A model generated the notes under the pieces. That model saw only the letters and a program-made list of their open reading frames with translations, was not told the origin of the DNA and did not search any database. This document shows positions 20,365 to 31,799 of a stretch of 64,000 bases of DNA, in pieces (position 1 is the first letter of the stretch; each line of letters begins with the position of its first letter). Source of the stretch: Axinella damicornis (Eukaryota; Porifera; Demospongiae; Axinellida; Axinellidae); assembly GCA_963931865.1 (NCBI GenBank), contig OZ007505.1, forward strand, positions 434,001-498,000, in the 5' to 3' direction. The position numbers and the translations under genes are program-made.

Positions 20365-22677
20365 CTATTTTTTAATTTTTTTTTATATGAAAATTTATGC
20401 AATATATAGACATTGCAAAGGACATACAGTAGCCACAGGCTAACTTAAGTATACCCAACGAAAAGATAGTTAACTATTGCGATACAAACAATTAGTAAGA
20501 GAAAACTTAAATGCTGACGGAGTACATGCATGCGTAATATTGCCAGGTAGTTTATTCCATAAAGCACAAGTGTGAGGGACAAATGAATGTAAAAACAAAC
20601 TAGTGCGAGCAAATGGTTGATGAAAGACTAACTTAGATGCAGATCTTAGTGTAGTGGCTCTGGGTACAAACACACCGTAAGGAAAATATACATGGTCATG
20701 AACTATTTTATACATTGTACACAGATTTAGGTTCTTCCTACGATCCTCAAGGTTAGGGATGTTGAAAAGGTTGAGAAATTCCTCATATCCTAAGTCCCAC
20801 CGCTTTGAGCACATTCGTAGTGCAAACTTCTGCACTCGTTCCAGTTGTTGGATGTCTCTTTGCAAGTAAGGGTTCCAGACTTGGCTAGCATATTCGGTAT
20901 GAGGCCTCACCAAAGTAAGGTACAGTTGGAACAGACTTTGTGAATCCATGTTCTTATAGAATCGTCTGTATAGCATACCAATCAGCTTCTTGGCTTTAAT
21001 GCAGATGTCGTTAATGTGGTCTGACCAGCATAGAGTGGATGTGAGGCGTAGGCCCAGGTACTTAGCTATAGGAGTAGACTCTCTCTAGTGTCGAGGAACC
21101 AATCACCAGGGTAGGAAGATGAGATGGATATTTCTTCCTGGAGCTGAGCATGTATTTACATTTCGAGGTGTTGAAAGAGAGATGGTTTGTAGTCACCCAA
21201 TTGTTCAAGGTGTCAACGTCTTTCTGCAACTCCACATAGTCACCAGTTGAGGTGATGGTCTTGAAAAGCAGCATATCGTCTGCATATAGTGATATCTTAG
21301 AGTCAGGAGATAGGGCAGAATCTGTGACATCGTCTATGTATATCAGGAACAAAAGGGGACCCAACACTGAACCCTGGGGCACACCTGAGACAACACTTAT
21401 GGATTCAGATGTCTCGCCGTCCACTATGACTTTCTGCCTCCTACCCATCAAATAACTGCAGATCCATCTCACTAAGACAGGGTTAATATCCAGCCGTTCA
21501 AGTTTCTCAAGAAGTGCTCTATGGGGGACGGAGTCAAAGGCTTTTCTCAAGTCAAAAAAAACAGCACACACCTCTGCCCCTGCTTCCAGTTGTTGGAACC
21601 ATTCATAGGTTGAAGTCAAGAGTGCTGCAACTGTAGATTTACGTGACTGGAAGCCCCATTGGGCATTTGAGATGGGATAGTATGAGGACAGGTCATGGTG
21701 CTGATAGCACATAGTGTATGTGGTGTTCTAGAACCTTACTCGAGGTTGACAACAACGAAATTGGTCGGTAATTGGAAGGGTTTGCATGGTTGTTCGATTT
21801 GGGAACCGGGACAACATTTGCTAGTTTCCATGCAGATGGAAAGCAAGCCGAATTGATAGACTTGTTGAAGAGAGTCGTTACTGATGGAGCTATACTAGAG
21901 GCAACTGTTTTCAACATCCTGGCCGAAATTCCGTCTGGACCATTAGCCTTGGTTGTGTCAAGCCTGTTTAAGAGCCACTCCACCTCTTCGACTGTGCATA
22001 AGAAATCTTCAGGGCACTCAACCATTGGATGTAGCTAACTCGTCCACGATTGAGAAGTCTAGGGGAGGTTGGGAGTGGTTAAAACATTTTCCAAAGAACG
22101 TGTTCAGCATACTAGCTTTTTCAGTACCACTAGAAGCTATTGACCCGTCACAAGAAAGTTCGGGTATGGATGAAGTTTTCTTTGTCAGAAATTTGACCCC
22201 CTTCCAGAACTTCTTCTTGTCATATGGCCTGAGACTCTGCATGAGTGCACGTTTGGCATTTCTAAGCATGGTAGTCACTCTATTCCTGTATTTTCTGTTC
22301 ATGTCAGAATTTCCTGACCGCTTGGCTCTCTTAAACAGGTGGTTTCGCTTCCGGATTGCTTTGGTGATCTTCTTCGACAGCCAGGGCAAATTTCTCCGTC
22401 TGGGCAAAGCACATTTCGGTATACATTGTTCCATGATATCTAGGAATTGCCCTTGCCAATTTGTCAGAGCTGTGTTGACGTCTCCAGTAAGAAGAGCATC
22501 CCAGTCTGTAGACTCGATCATGTGCCTTGCCTTTTCGAAGTCAGCTTGTCCGTACTTCCAGATTGTTCTCGCTTTTTGAGATCTACGAGCTGGCATTGTA
22601 GGGCTTACAAGTTCCAGTTGTATTCCATTGTGGTCCGAGTTAGACAGTGGTGGAATTCTATTTTTAGTACAACTCAT
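20365..22677 (-). pseudogene. 5'-truncated CR1/jockey-type LINE with intact YADD but broken frames
   Basis: Reading from 22677 leftward: the end of the endonuclease (SNSDHNGIQLEL), a linker, then LDTTKANGPDGISARMLK, NYRPISLLS, FFDLRKAFDSVPH, SGVPQGSVLGPLLFLIYID, SLYADDMLLF and NTSKCKYM, then a C-terminal domain with RPHTEYASQVWNPY and LERVQKFALRMC. These are RT motifs 1-7 of the CR1/jockey group, which copies its RNA at a nicked target. Frames break near 22020, 21710 and 21062. The minus-strand 3' end reaches an A-rich tail at about 20365-20385. Only the last few residues of the endonuclease remain. Confidence 0.85.
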
Positions 22678-23305
22678 GTATTTTGCCCGGTTTGAATTTC
22701 CCGGAAGTTACACGCTCTTACTCCGGGCGGGCGATCTACTTATGCGCTCTTGACGCAATACATGGACGCACTCGGTGGCCGTTATTGGCAGTGTAGCGGA
22801 TGAGATATACGAACTACACTATGGATAGTATACAGAGAACCTCATGACCTTTGTGTCTATTAATAGACATATTCCATGTGTATTGTACTATAGCGTGTTA
22901 TAGCGTGCTTGGGGTGGAACAACGTGACATTACGCAGGTGACCGGTATAGAAGAACAGTAAAGTATGGAGACTATCGGCTCAAATTTCGGGACTTTCCCA
23001 ATTAGCTGACCGCCTTATTCAGGTGACCGCTAAGGCAGGTTTCACTGTTTCACCTAGACAGATTTCCAGACATGGGCTCCTTGATTATGGCGTGCCGTTT
23101 GTGTCAAACTCGGATTTTGAAGCATCGTTATGAAACCACGTGATCTACACTAATGTAGACTGACACAAGTCAGAATCTGGAGCCCCTAATGAGAAGGAGT
23201 GTCCAACTTAGCATTATAGCAACAGAACGTGTTCAGTCAAACAGCAGCAACCTAACTGTGCCCTTATTTGGAACCTCTTTACGTAACAAGAGCCCGCCTT
23301 CCTCC

Positions 23306-23409
23306 TAGCCTCATACCCAGTCCCACGCCCAGCTTTTCGTCGCTTGCAGTACGGTAAAGCAGGTACTGCAAGCGACGAAAAGCTGGGCGTGGGACTGGGA
23401 ACGAGGCTA
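23306..23409. mobile_element. 104-bp TAGCCTCA/G element with perfect 9-bp duplication
   Basis: TAGCCTCATACCCAGTCCCA and TGGGACTGGGAACGAGGCTA form the ends, and the arms continue through AGCTTTTCGTCGCTTGCAGT nearly to the centre. Flanks CCTTCCTCC at 23297-23305 and 23410-23418 are identical. Confidence 0.9.
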
Positions 23410-23445
23410 CCTTCCTCCTGTATATAGTCTAAGTAGGTGTTGGCC

Positions 23446-23490
23446 TAGTCTCGTGCCCAGACCCTCTATGAGGGTCTGGGAACGAGACTA
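23446..23490. mobile_element. 45-bp TAGTCTCG palindromic element with perfect 9-bp duplication
   Basis: TAGTCTCGTGCCCAGACCCT and AGGGTCTGGGAACGAGACTA enclose a five-base centre. Flanks GTGTTGGCC at 23437-23445 and 23491-23499 are identical; the target resembles GTGGTGGCC used by the 15397 copy. Confidence 0.9.
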
Positions 23491-23526
23491 GTGTTGGCCC
23501 GCTTGCTGGTTCGTGAATAAAATTAT

Positions 23527-24662
23527 ACTGTACTTTTAGAGCAAATTTTGAAGTGAAATCCGTTTAAACCGCAAATCCGTTTAATAACCGGAAGTCGTCT
23601 GCTTCCAAATCACGTAGCTGCTCTACAGTCGATTTCCGTTGCGTTTTTGCCCGTTTCACGATGGCAGAAAGGACTACAAGCTGCGAGCCAGGTTGACGTT
23701 CGGCCTATGACGAAAACCTCCGATGGCATGGTGTATACCAGCGCTTCTGAGTTTCGAGAAAATAGCTGCGAATAGCCCGAAGTTGTAGCTAGCTAGCTAG
23801 CTACACGTTGTGCATGCGGAGCATGGTTGGTGGCTCCATGGATACAGGTGGCTCCGTCTCCTCTCCGGCCGTCTCTGGTAATTCACAGTGTAGTTGTCAG
23901 ACTAGCACAGTGCCATAGTCGTAGGTCCAAAATTGCCGCAAAAACTAGCGCTTCTGGCTACCGTGAAATGCCCCTTTTATTCTCGTTGCATTTAGTAATT
24001 ATTGTACACATGCAGGTAGCAACCTGCATGCATAAGAACATTTATACAATACAATGTTATTCATAGCTGCGCTCAGTTGTTGCACGTTTTAGCTATACTG
24101 TACTTTTACTAAACCTTGCAACAACTGAGCGCAGAGCGTTGAGCGACGAGTGAAAAGCGTTTTACTTTGATGTGGCCTAGGCGGCTGCGGTTTCCCGCCT
24201 AAAACTCGCTATGAATAACATTTCACGGTAGCCAGAAGCGCTATTTTTGCGGTAACTTTGGACCTACGACTGTGCTAGTCTGACAACTACACTGTGGAAT
24301 TACCAGAGAGGGCCGGGGAGGAGACGGAGCCGAGTCCTGTATCCATGGAGCCACCAACCACGCTCCGCACGCACAACGTGTAGCTAGCTAGCTAGCTACA
24401 ACTTCGGGCTATTGGCAGCTATTTTCTCGAAACGCTGGTATACACCACGCCGCGCCATCGGAGGTCTTCGTCATAGGCCGAACGTCAACCTGGCTCGCAG
24501 CTTGTAGTCCCTTCTGCCAACGTGAAACGGGCAAAAACGCAACGGAAATCGACAGTAGAGCAGCTGCGTGATTTGGAAGCAGACGACTTCCGGTTATTAA
24601 ACGGATTTGCGGTTTAACAGATTTCACTTCAAAATTGCAAGTCTTGCTAAAAGTACAGTAAT
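23527..24662. repeat. 1.1-kb palindrome with arms of about 440 bp
   Basis: The left arm from ACTGTACTTTTAGAGCAAAT through AAACCGCAAATCCGTTTAAT and GGCTACCGTGAAATG (to about 23970) recurs inverted from about 24219 to 24662. The 250-bp loop has its own short pairing (GTTATTCATAGC and GCTATGAATAAC). Short relatives of the terminus (AAAAGTACAGTAA) repeat just outside at 24650-24715. A non-autonomous fold-back element is likely. Confidence 0.8.
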
Positions 24663-24767
24663 AAACTACGAAAAGTGCAGTAACGAAACGTTAGTAAAAG
24701 TACAGTAACGCATTACACACACAACAAGTGTGACCACAGTACAGATTACCCACTTGCCGTAGAAAAA

Positions 24768-25110
24768 CATGCTAAACATCGATCGACATTTGCGATCGAC
24801 ATTAATTTTGCTAAACATCGATCGACATCCCGAGTTTTGACACAAACGGCACGCGGATCGACATTTGCGATTGACATCCGTGTTTTGACGTGCCGTTTGT
24901 GTCAAAACTCGGATGCCGATCGATGTTTAGCAAAATTAATGTCGATCGATGTTTAGGTCGATCGAATCGGATCGATCCTCATCGTGAGGGCTGGGAACGA
25001 GGCTAGCAAATGTCTACCAATATTTAGTAAATGTCGATCGATGTTTAGCACACAGACCGATGTTTAGTAAATGTCGATCGATGTTTAGTAAATGCCGTTC
25101 GATGTTTAGC
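24768..25110. repeat. cluster of CGATCGACATT / AATGTCGATCGATGTTTA motifs
   Basis: The motif ATCGATCGACAT or its complement occurs about ten times in both orientations, mixed with ACATTTGCGATCGACATT and GTTTAGCAAAATTAATGTCG. Spacing is irregular, so it is not a simple tandem satellite; it looks like stacked short inverted repeats. Confidence 0.7.
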
Positions 25111-25421
25111 AAACGTCAGTCTATATAGATCATGTGGTTCATAAAGATGCCTTATAATCCGACACAAACAGCACGCCATACTTGGAACGTGAGCTAACCT
25201 GTGGCAGTGGATTTGAATTTGAACTTTAACTTTAACTTCAACTCCATGACTCGAGCTTAATAATAGCTAGCTGTTTGCATCAAGCTTGCAACAAGCACTA
25301 GAAACCACAAGCCCACGCTGTGTACATAGCGCGCTAGCGACGCAAGAGGAAAAACAATGATGTCATCTTGCGCTCTTGAGCGCAAGCGACGACGTGCTAA
25401 TCGCACGGTACGGTTTTGAAG

Positions 25422-27959
25422 GGTCTGTGTACTGTTGGTCCATTCATTTTTCACATGTCCACCCAGCAAACGAAAACAGGTCGTGGGCCAGGATTTCATA
25501 TTCCTTACTCCCAGAGTGACCAGATAATCCAGAAAAACATGTCGGTGCATTCTTCATTCGTTTACCTGTTAGCACACTGGAAGAGGAAAAATGAAAATTG
25601 AAGTGAAATTCTGTGTACTGTTGGTCCACCCATTCTCCCTACTCCCGGAATGACCAGAAAATGCGGAAAACCTGTCCGTGCAGTTGTAATTTGTTTACCA
25701 TTTAGCGCACTGGAAGATGAAAATTGAAAATAGAAGTGCAATTGCCATTTTTCATATTCCATGCTTCACTCATCTGTGTAGCAAACATGGTAGCAGAAAA
25801 ATGAGAAAATGAGCTGCAAAAGTTGCTATTTTTGTCTTTCATGCAGCAATTCATTACAATTAGCTAAGATGACAAATTGAGTAGGAGCTCCATCAAACTC
25901 CACCCCTCGCAAATAATTATTGCCATGTTATCTTTCCCATTTCCAGTACCCATACTGCATGAGGCCATGGAACACTCTTTAGATGACATCATATATTACA
26001 TATTCATTACATTAGCACCATGCTGTTCATTAGCCTGAGTTAGGTATGTGAATAGCTAGCAGCATTAACATTGAGCTGATTCGTGTTGGCATCAGTAGAA
26101 AGTGTATCCTTTACGAGTCCTGTACTTAATTAACCACAAAACGGAAATAATTACAAGATACCCGGTACTACAAGGTGCATGTGCACAACTACCATATTTG
26201 ACCTAACTGTACATGTAGGGGAAGTACAAAGTGATGAAGACGTTGAAACAGGTACAGCCGTCACTAGTGGACCATGCATCCGACTTTGGTAAAACGGAAT
26301 CATCGTGCTGAATATAAGCAAATGGTTTGGACCAACAGAGATTATGGTAACCTAGCATGTGGGCCTCCGTTCAAGGCTAATATCAATTAAGTGAACTTGT
26401 GGTGAGGTTTTGATGGAGCTCCTATTCAATTTATCAACCCAGTAACAAGTAGCTGATTATAATTAGCTGCATATTTTAATCATTAAAGACATAAATTGCA
26501 CTTCAATTTTCATTTTTCCTCTTCCAGTGTGCTTAACAGGTAAACGAATGAAGAATGCACTGACACATTTTTCTGGATTATCTGGTCACTCTGGGAGTAA
26601 GGAATATGAAATCCTGGCCCACGACCTGTTTTCGTTTGCTGGGTGGACGTATGAAAAATGGATGGACCAACAGTACACAGGCCACTTTGCAGCTCATTTT
26701 TCCATTTTTCTGCTGCCATGTTTGCTACACAGATGATTGAAGTATGGAATATGAAAAATGGCAATTGCACTTCAATTTTCAATTTTCATCTTCCAATGCA
26801 CTAAGTGGTAAACAAATGACGAATGCACGGACATGTTGGTGCGTGTATATTACGTCCAAAGCACATTATTGCGCAACAGATATCAAATATACTACCCAGC
26901 GGACTTTTACTGCAACTTGTACAGATTAAATATCAATTAATGCCTCAATATTCAATTTTCAATCCGTATATTGACTCTGGGAGGGGAAGAATTATTGTAG
27001 GCCAGGATTTGGACTTGTCTGGGTTATGCAGAGATTGATGTTTGACGGTTGAAAAAGCTACCGTTATTCAAAACTCAATTTTAACAATTTTTAGTTTTTT
27101 TTATCGCATCTTCAGTTGCCATGCAGTGTCACTGTATATTGGATAATGGAAATAGGATTATGCATCAGCAACCAATTTCCAATACTCAATTTCCAGAATG
27201 GAGAGGGAGTGGTCTTGTCAGGTTACTGACGGTACCGGAAGGGGAGGGACTGCTCTACACTGCAGCCAGATCGGACATGCCGTACCTGGCAATTAATTAA
27301 CACGAGGGGGTGTGGTGAGCTACACACCCATCCATATATATCCATACATTGGTATGCAGGGTAGGATAGTCATAAGATATGGCCATAATGCATGGATACC
27401 GGATGGGTGTGTAGCTCACCACACCCCCTCGTGTTAATTAATTGCCAGGTGATTGTCCGATCTGGCTGCAGTGTAGAGCAGTCCCTCCCCTTCCGGTACC
27501 GTCAGTAACCTGACAAGACCACTCCCTCTCCATTCTGGAAATTGAGTATTGGAAATTGGTTGCTGATGCATAATCCTATTTCCATTATCCAATATACAGT
27601 GACACTGCATGGCAACTGAAGATGCGATAAAAAAAACTAAAAATTGTTAAATTGAGTTTTGAATAACGGTAGCTTTTTCAACCGTCAAACATCAATCTCT
27701 GCATAACCCAGACAAGTCCAAATCCTGGCCTACAATAATTCTTCCCCTCCCAGAGTCAATATACGGATTGAAAATTGAATATTGAGGCATTAATTGATAT
27801 TTAATCTGTACAAGTTGCAGTAAAAGTCCGCTGGGTAGTATATTTGATATCTGTTGCGCAATAATGTGCTTTGGACGAAATATACACGCACCCATGTTTT
27901 CCGCATTTTCTGGTCACTCCATGAATAGGGAGAATGGGTGGACCAACAGTACACAGACC
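25422..27959. mobile_element. 2.5-kb palindromic element D with 6-bp duplication
   Basis: GGTCTGTGTACTGTTGGTCC starts the left end and GGACCAACAGTACACAGACC closes the right. Flanks TTGAAG at 25416-25421 and 27960-27965 are identical. The arm 25433-25800 recurs inverted at about 26500-26760, so it carries internal rearranged copies. Element A (26839-27892) is nested near its right end. Coding capacity not seen. Confidence 0.75.
26839..27892. mobile_element. 1.05-kb near-perfect palindrome A with 6-bp duplication
   Basis: GGTGCGTGTATATTACGTCC at the left and its complement at the right start arms of about 520 bp that meet near 27365 with only a few bases between. Flanks CATGTT at 26833-26838 and 27893-27898 are identical. 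The two arms are almost identical, which indicates recent insertion or gene conversion between arms. Confidence 0.85.
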
Positions 27960-28036
27960 TTGAAGCCATAAATAATTTTCAATTTTTAAATAATTTATAA
28001 TTTTATTGACAGTAAAGGCCAGAAGGGTCAGTGTAC

Positions 28037-29708
28037 GGTGCGTGTATATTTCGTCCAAAGCACATTATTGCGCAACAGATATCAAATATACTACTCAGAG
28101 GACTTTTACTGCAACTTGTACAGATTAAATATCAATTAATGCCTCAATATTCAATTTTCAATCCGTACATTGACTCTGGGAGGGGAAGAATCATTGTAGG
28201 CCAGGATTTGGACTTGTCTGGTTATGCAGAGATTGATGTTTGACGGTACCGAAAAAGCTACCGTTATTTGTTATTCAAAACTCAATTTTAACAATTTTTA
28301 GTTTTTTGTATCGCATCTTCAGTTGCCATGCAGTGTCACTGTATATTGGATAATGGAAATAGGATTATGCATCAGCAACCAATTTCCAATACTCAATTTC
28401 CAGAATGGAGAGGGAGTGGTCTGACGGTACTGGAAGGGGAGGGACTGCTCTACACTGCAGCCAGATCGGACATGCCGTACCTGGCAATTAATTAACCCTT
28501 TAACCACCGAATTCTTCCCACCAAGACAACACATTTTCATGCATTAAGCGCACACCACTTTCGTAGGTACTCCTCTCCCACAGCATTCGCTCCTCAGCGG
28601 CCAAACTTGGTGGGGCCCGCACACATGGAGAGACCCCTCTGGCAATACCGTTAATGATATTCATGACCCCACAAGCCCAGCAATCGGAGGTCAAAGGTGG
28701 ATGTCAGCCACATTTTCGCCCAGCATTTCCCTAAACTTGAGCCAGATCTGACTGATGGCACACCTTACACCACCAATTTGCAGGTTTTCTTGAGGCCCTG
28801 GGTGGGGTCTATGAATATCATTAGATTAGATTCGAGGTATGGACGATCTTATTCAAGTAGTCCACCCTCTTCTTAACCGGCCAGAAGAGGCAGAAAGTGG
28901 TCAGTGAAGTCGCCATCAGGGTTGGTTTCACTCGAAACTTCCATGGATCTGGGACCAGTTTTCACTTATCACACTTGATTTGTACTGCAGATGCCGATTA
29001 TTGTTGACTCCTAATCTTCAGCTGATCGACTGCAATCAGACACCAACTGTAATTATTCATATCTCTTCAGCTTTACTAACACCTTACTCATTACCAACAG
29101 TTACTGTTTATTATTGATCCAATATTTCTTCCTGATGCATGTAAATGGAATGTACTGATTTCAATATTTCTTGCCAATATATTGGCATGCAGGGTAGGAT
29201 AGTCATAAGATATGGCCATGCATGGATGGGGGTGTAGCTCACCACACCCCCTCGTGTTAATTAATTGCCAGGTACGGCATGTCCGATAGCTGGCTGCAGT
29301 GTAGAGCAGTCCCTCCCCTTCCGGTACCGTCAGACCACTCCCTCTCCATTCTGGAAATTGAGTATTGGAAATTGGTTGCTGAAGCATAATCCTATTTCCA
29401 TTATCCAATATACAGTGACACTGCATGGCAACTGAAGATGCGATAAAAAAACCTAAAAATTGTTAAAATTGAGTTTTGAATAACGTAGCTTTTTCAACCG
29501 TCAAACATCAATCTCTGCATAACCCAGACAAGTCCAAATCCTGGCCTACAATTATTCTTCCCATCCCAGAGTCAATATACGGATTGAAAATTGAATATTG
29601 AGGCATTATTTGATATTTAATCTGTACAAGTTGCAGTAAAAGTCCGCTGAGTAGTATATTTGATATGTGTTGCGCAATAATGTGCTTTGGACGAAATATA
29701 CACGCACC
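28037..29708. mobile_element. 1.67-kb palindromic element B, same family as A, nested in C
   Basis: GGTGCGTGTATATTTCGTCC at the left and its complement at 29689-29708; the arms match element A with small indels. Flanks GTGTAC at 28031-28036 and 29709-29714 are identical. Its centre is replaced by about 680 bp of other DNA (28495-29180), which includes a small MITE. Confidence 0.8.
28650..28826. mobile_element. 177-bp MITE with TTAATGATATTCATGACCCC ends
   Basis: GTTAATGATATTCATGACCC and the inverted GGGTCTATGAATATCATTAG form imperfect termini. The same phrase TTAATGATATTCATG occurs twice per unit in the spacers of the 848-bp array (for example 4030-4045 and 4178-4193). Confidence 0.5.
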
Positions 29709-30044
29709 GTGTACAATTGGTTCAATGCGATTTCAACTTGGCTACTAAATGAAAATAGCATTCCAGCCATGTTATTTCATTGTGTGACCAAAACGAAAAT
29801 TGAAAATTGAATCCAAATTGAAATGTGAAAATTGGAACACATTGAATTGACCAATTTAAAAATGGAAAATTGAAAATCGAATATGCTGATTGTGCAAATT
29901 CAATTTTTAAAAATGGAAAATTTAAATTGAAATGCTTATTGTGCAAATTCAGTTTTTGTAAAATACTGAAAAGCAAGATATACACTGAAATAGTGCAAAT
30001 TGATTAATTGGCCACAATGTTCACTGACCTGTCATAACTATCCT

Positions 30045-30111
30045 CAGCCTCATTCCCAGGCGCTTGATAATTGGGTCAATTACTGAGTGCACGTGCCTGG
30101 GAACGAGGCTA
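30045..30111. mobile_element. 67-bp CAGCCTCATT/TAGCCTCG element
   Basis: CAGCCTCATTCCCAGGCG and TGCCTGGGAACGAGGCTA are its ends. Flanks AACTATCCT (30036-30044) and AGCTATCCT (30112-30120) match at eight of nine positions. Confidence 0.8.
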
Positions 30112-30673
30112 AGCTATCCTTGAACTAAAAGTAATCAACTGATTACATTATAATGAATAATGAAGCATTTCCATGGTAACGGTGACATCACAGCCCTGCA
30201 TAATTTATGGTATCATGATGAATGAATCAAATGGCACTCAAGAAAATTGAAGCTGGATTCAATTTTCAAATTCAATTTTGATAGTACAATATTAGGCCAT
30301 TTCTTATACTCACTATTCTCATGCAAGTTTGAAGCTGCATTCAATTATCAAATTCTAGGCCATTTTCCTGCATACTAACCTCACGCTAGTTTGAATATTA
30401 AAAATTGAAAATGGATTCAATTTTCAATTTTCATTTTGGTCACACAATGAAATAACATGGCTGGAATGCTATTTTCATTTAGTAGCCAAGTTGAAATCGC
30501 ATTGAACCAATTGTACACTGACCCCAGAAGGCCCATTAGTCACAGCAACTAGTGCATAAGTGTGTACATGAATGTGATGAGATGGGGGTGGGCTCCAGTT
30601 TAACCTTGTAATTGAGCAGATCTAGACCTATGCTTGAAAGTCTTGTATATAAACGAACCTAACTTCTTATCGC

Positions 30674-31000
30674 TCACTGACCACACAAATAAAAAAACTT
30701 GTCTAAAATACTAAGATGGAGAAAAGAGTGATTCAGTGTACAACAATATTTTAATAGTGATGAGCATTCCGGTAATTCCTCATACAGTTTACAAGAGAAC
30801 ATGAAGTGTGGTTCATCTTCGATTTCTGTGTTGTTGCAGACCCAGCATTTTCTTTGGTCCGTGGGTATTGGTGAGGGCATTGTGTAACGTCCTGTTTCTA
30901 TTCTCAAGGCATGTGCACTCGCTCTTAATTTGCTTACTGGTTCTGAGATACGAAGGTAAAGTTAGATAGGCTAATGCAGAATTTAGGGAAACCAGGGGTG
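30674..31000 (-). pseudogene. LINE C-terminal fragment
   Basis: On the minus strand RISEPVSKLRASAHALRIET is followed by GRYTMPSPIPTDQRKCWVCN and EIEDEPHFMFSCKLYEELPE. The KLR..HxLxIExGR...C..C...E.EEHFxxxC pattern is the C-terminal zinc-like region of animal LINE polyproteins. Nothing upstream belongs to it, so it is a 5'-truncated copy. Confidence 0.65.
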
Positions 31001-31290
31001 CTGACAACTTGCAATTACAATGCCCCCATACGAGCTTCTACAGAAACTCGTTTGAGTTTAGTGGTGCGTACCTTTGGAACAAACTTCCCAATGCCTTTAA
31101 GAAGATTCGATCTAAGGGAGCTTTCAGACATGCTGTCCAGGAACATCAGATTCTATTTTGTAATGCCCAAACTGTTTGAATTGTTTTTATGCCCTTTTGT
31201 TCTTTGCAACCCTTTATCCTTTACTTTTGTTTTTTGTAACCCTTTATCCTTTACTGTATTGTTTTTAATCTATAGTTAATAGTTAATAAT
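31000..31290 (+). pseudogene. second LINE C-terminal fragment
   Basis: One frame reads SFYRNSFEFSGAYLWNKLPN and then AFKKIRSKGAFRHAVQEHQI, matching the SF.Y.GA.LWN.LP..I...S...FK ending of CR1/jockey-type ORF2 proteins. A tail with TAATAGTTAATA short repeats follows at 31270-31330, typical of LINE 3' ends. It abuts the minus-strand fragment, so two copies were joined here. Confidence 0.55.
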
Positions 31291-31717
31291 ACTATAGTTA
31301 ATAATAGTTAATGTACTATAGTTAATAATGTCCGGAGCATGCACTTCTCCGCATTGCGTAACTAGTGGCGCACAGCGCAGCCTAGCCCCACTCGACTCCT
31401 CAATTTCTGCAGGCCCGGCGCGCGCCTGCGCGACCGCTCCATGCCGCATCGTCCTATCGTTCCGGAAATTAGCTTGGAAACTATAATTATATATATAGGT
31501 AAAGCCAGGCCTCCACAGCTTTCACTACTAATTCGAGGCTATGAGTATGATGTGTTCAGTTGAACCCATGCATCTCCATTTGATAGTATGTTGTATGAGG
31601 TTTTCATGCAGGTTCTGGGTCAGTCGGATTTGTCTGGCTAGGGCCCCCCGGCCCCCTTGTGCTGTAGCTGTTGTACAGTGAATGTGTCTATATCTATCTT
31701 AGGTCTGTGCTATAATA

Positions 31718-31799
31718 TAGCAAATCTAATCTATCTCACAGCAGCACACGTACAATATATTATATTGTACATGCGCTGCTCAGTGTGAGATAGATTTGC
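31718..31799. repeat. 82-bp inverted repeat
   Basis: GCAAATCTAATCTATCTCAC and AGCAGCACACGTACAATATA pair with TATTGTACATGCGCTGCT and GTGAGATAGATTTGC. Probably a small MITE. Confidence 0.6.

Larger units (their letters stand above)
23086..25180. mobile_element. 2.1-kb inverted-repeat element hosting smaller insertions
   Basis: TATGGCGTGCCGTTTGTGTC at the left pairs with GACACAAACAGCACGCCATA at the right, and the arms continue through GTTATGAAACCACGTGATCT for about 75 bp. Inside lie two 9-bp-duplication elements, a large palindrome (23527-24662) and a CGATCGACATT cluster that also contains GCCGTTTGTGTCAAAACTCG. No transposase recognised; no sure target duplication. Confidence 0.6.
28026..30523. 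mobile_element. 2.5-kb palindromic element C with 7-bp duplication
   Basis: Ends GGTCAGTGTAC and GTACACTGACC continue into AATTGGTTCAATGCG and its complement; flanks CCAGAAG at 28019-28025 and 30524-30530 are identical. Element B is inserted 11 bp inside its left end, so C's left arm resumes after B. A 67-bp TAGCCTCG-family element sits inside it at 30045-30111. The interior is rich in ATTTTCAATTTTCAA phrases in both orientations. Confidence 0.75.

Noticed and set aside
18351..23047. A single 4.7-kb pogo element spanning the palindromes and the LINE
   Set aside because: The two 13-bp ends are similar but no TA duplication is visible on the right; chance pairing of two different MITE ends cannot be excluded, so only the left end is listed.
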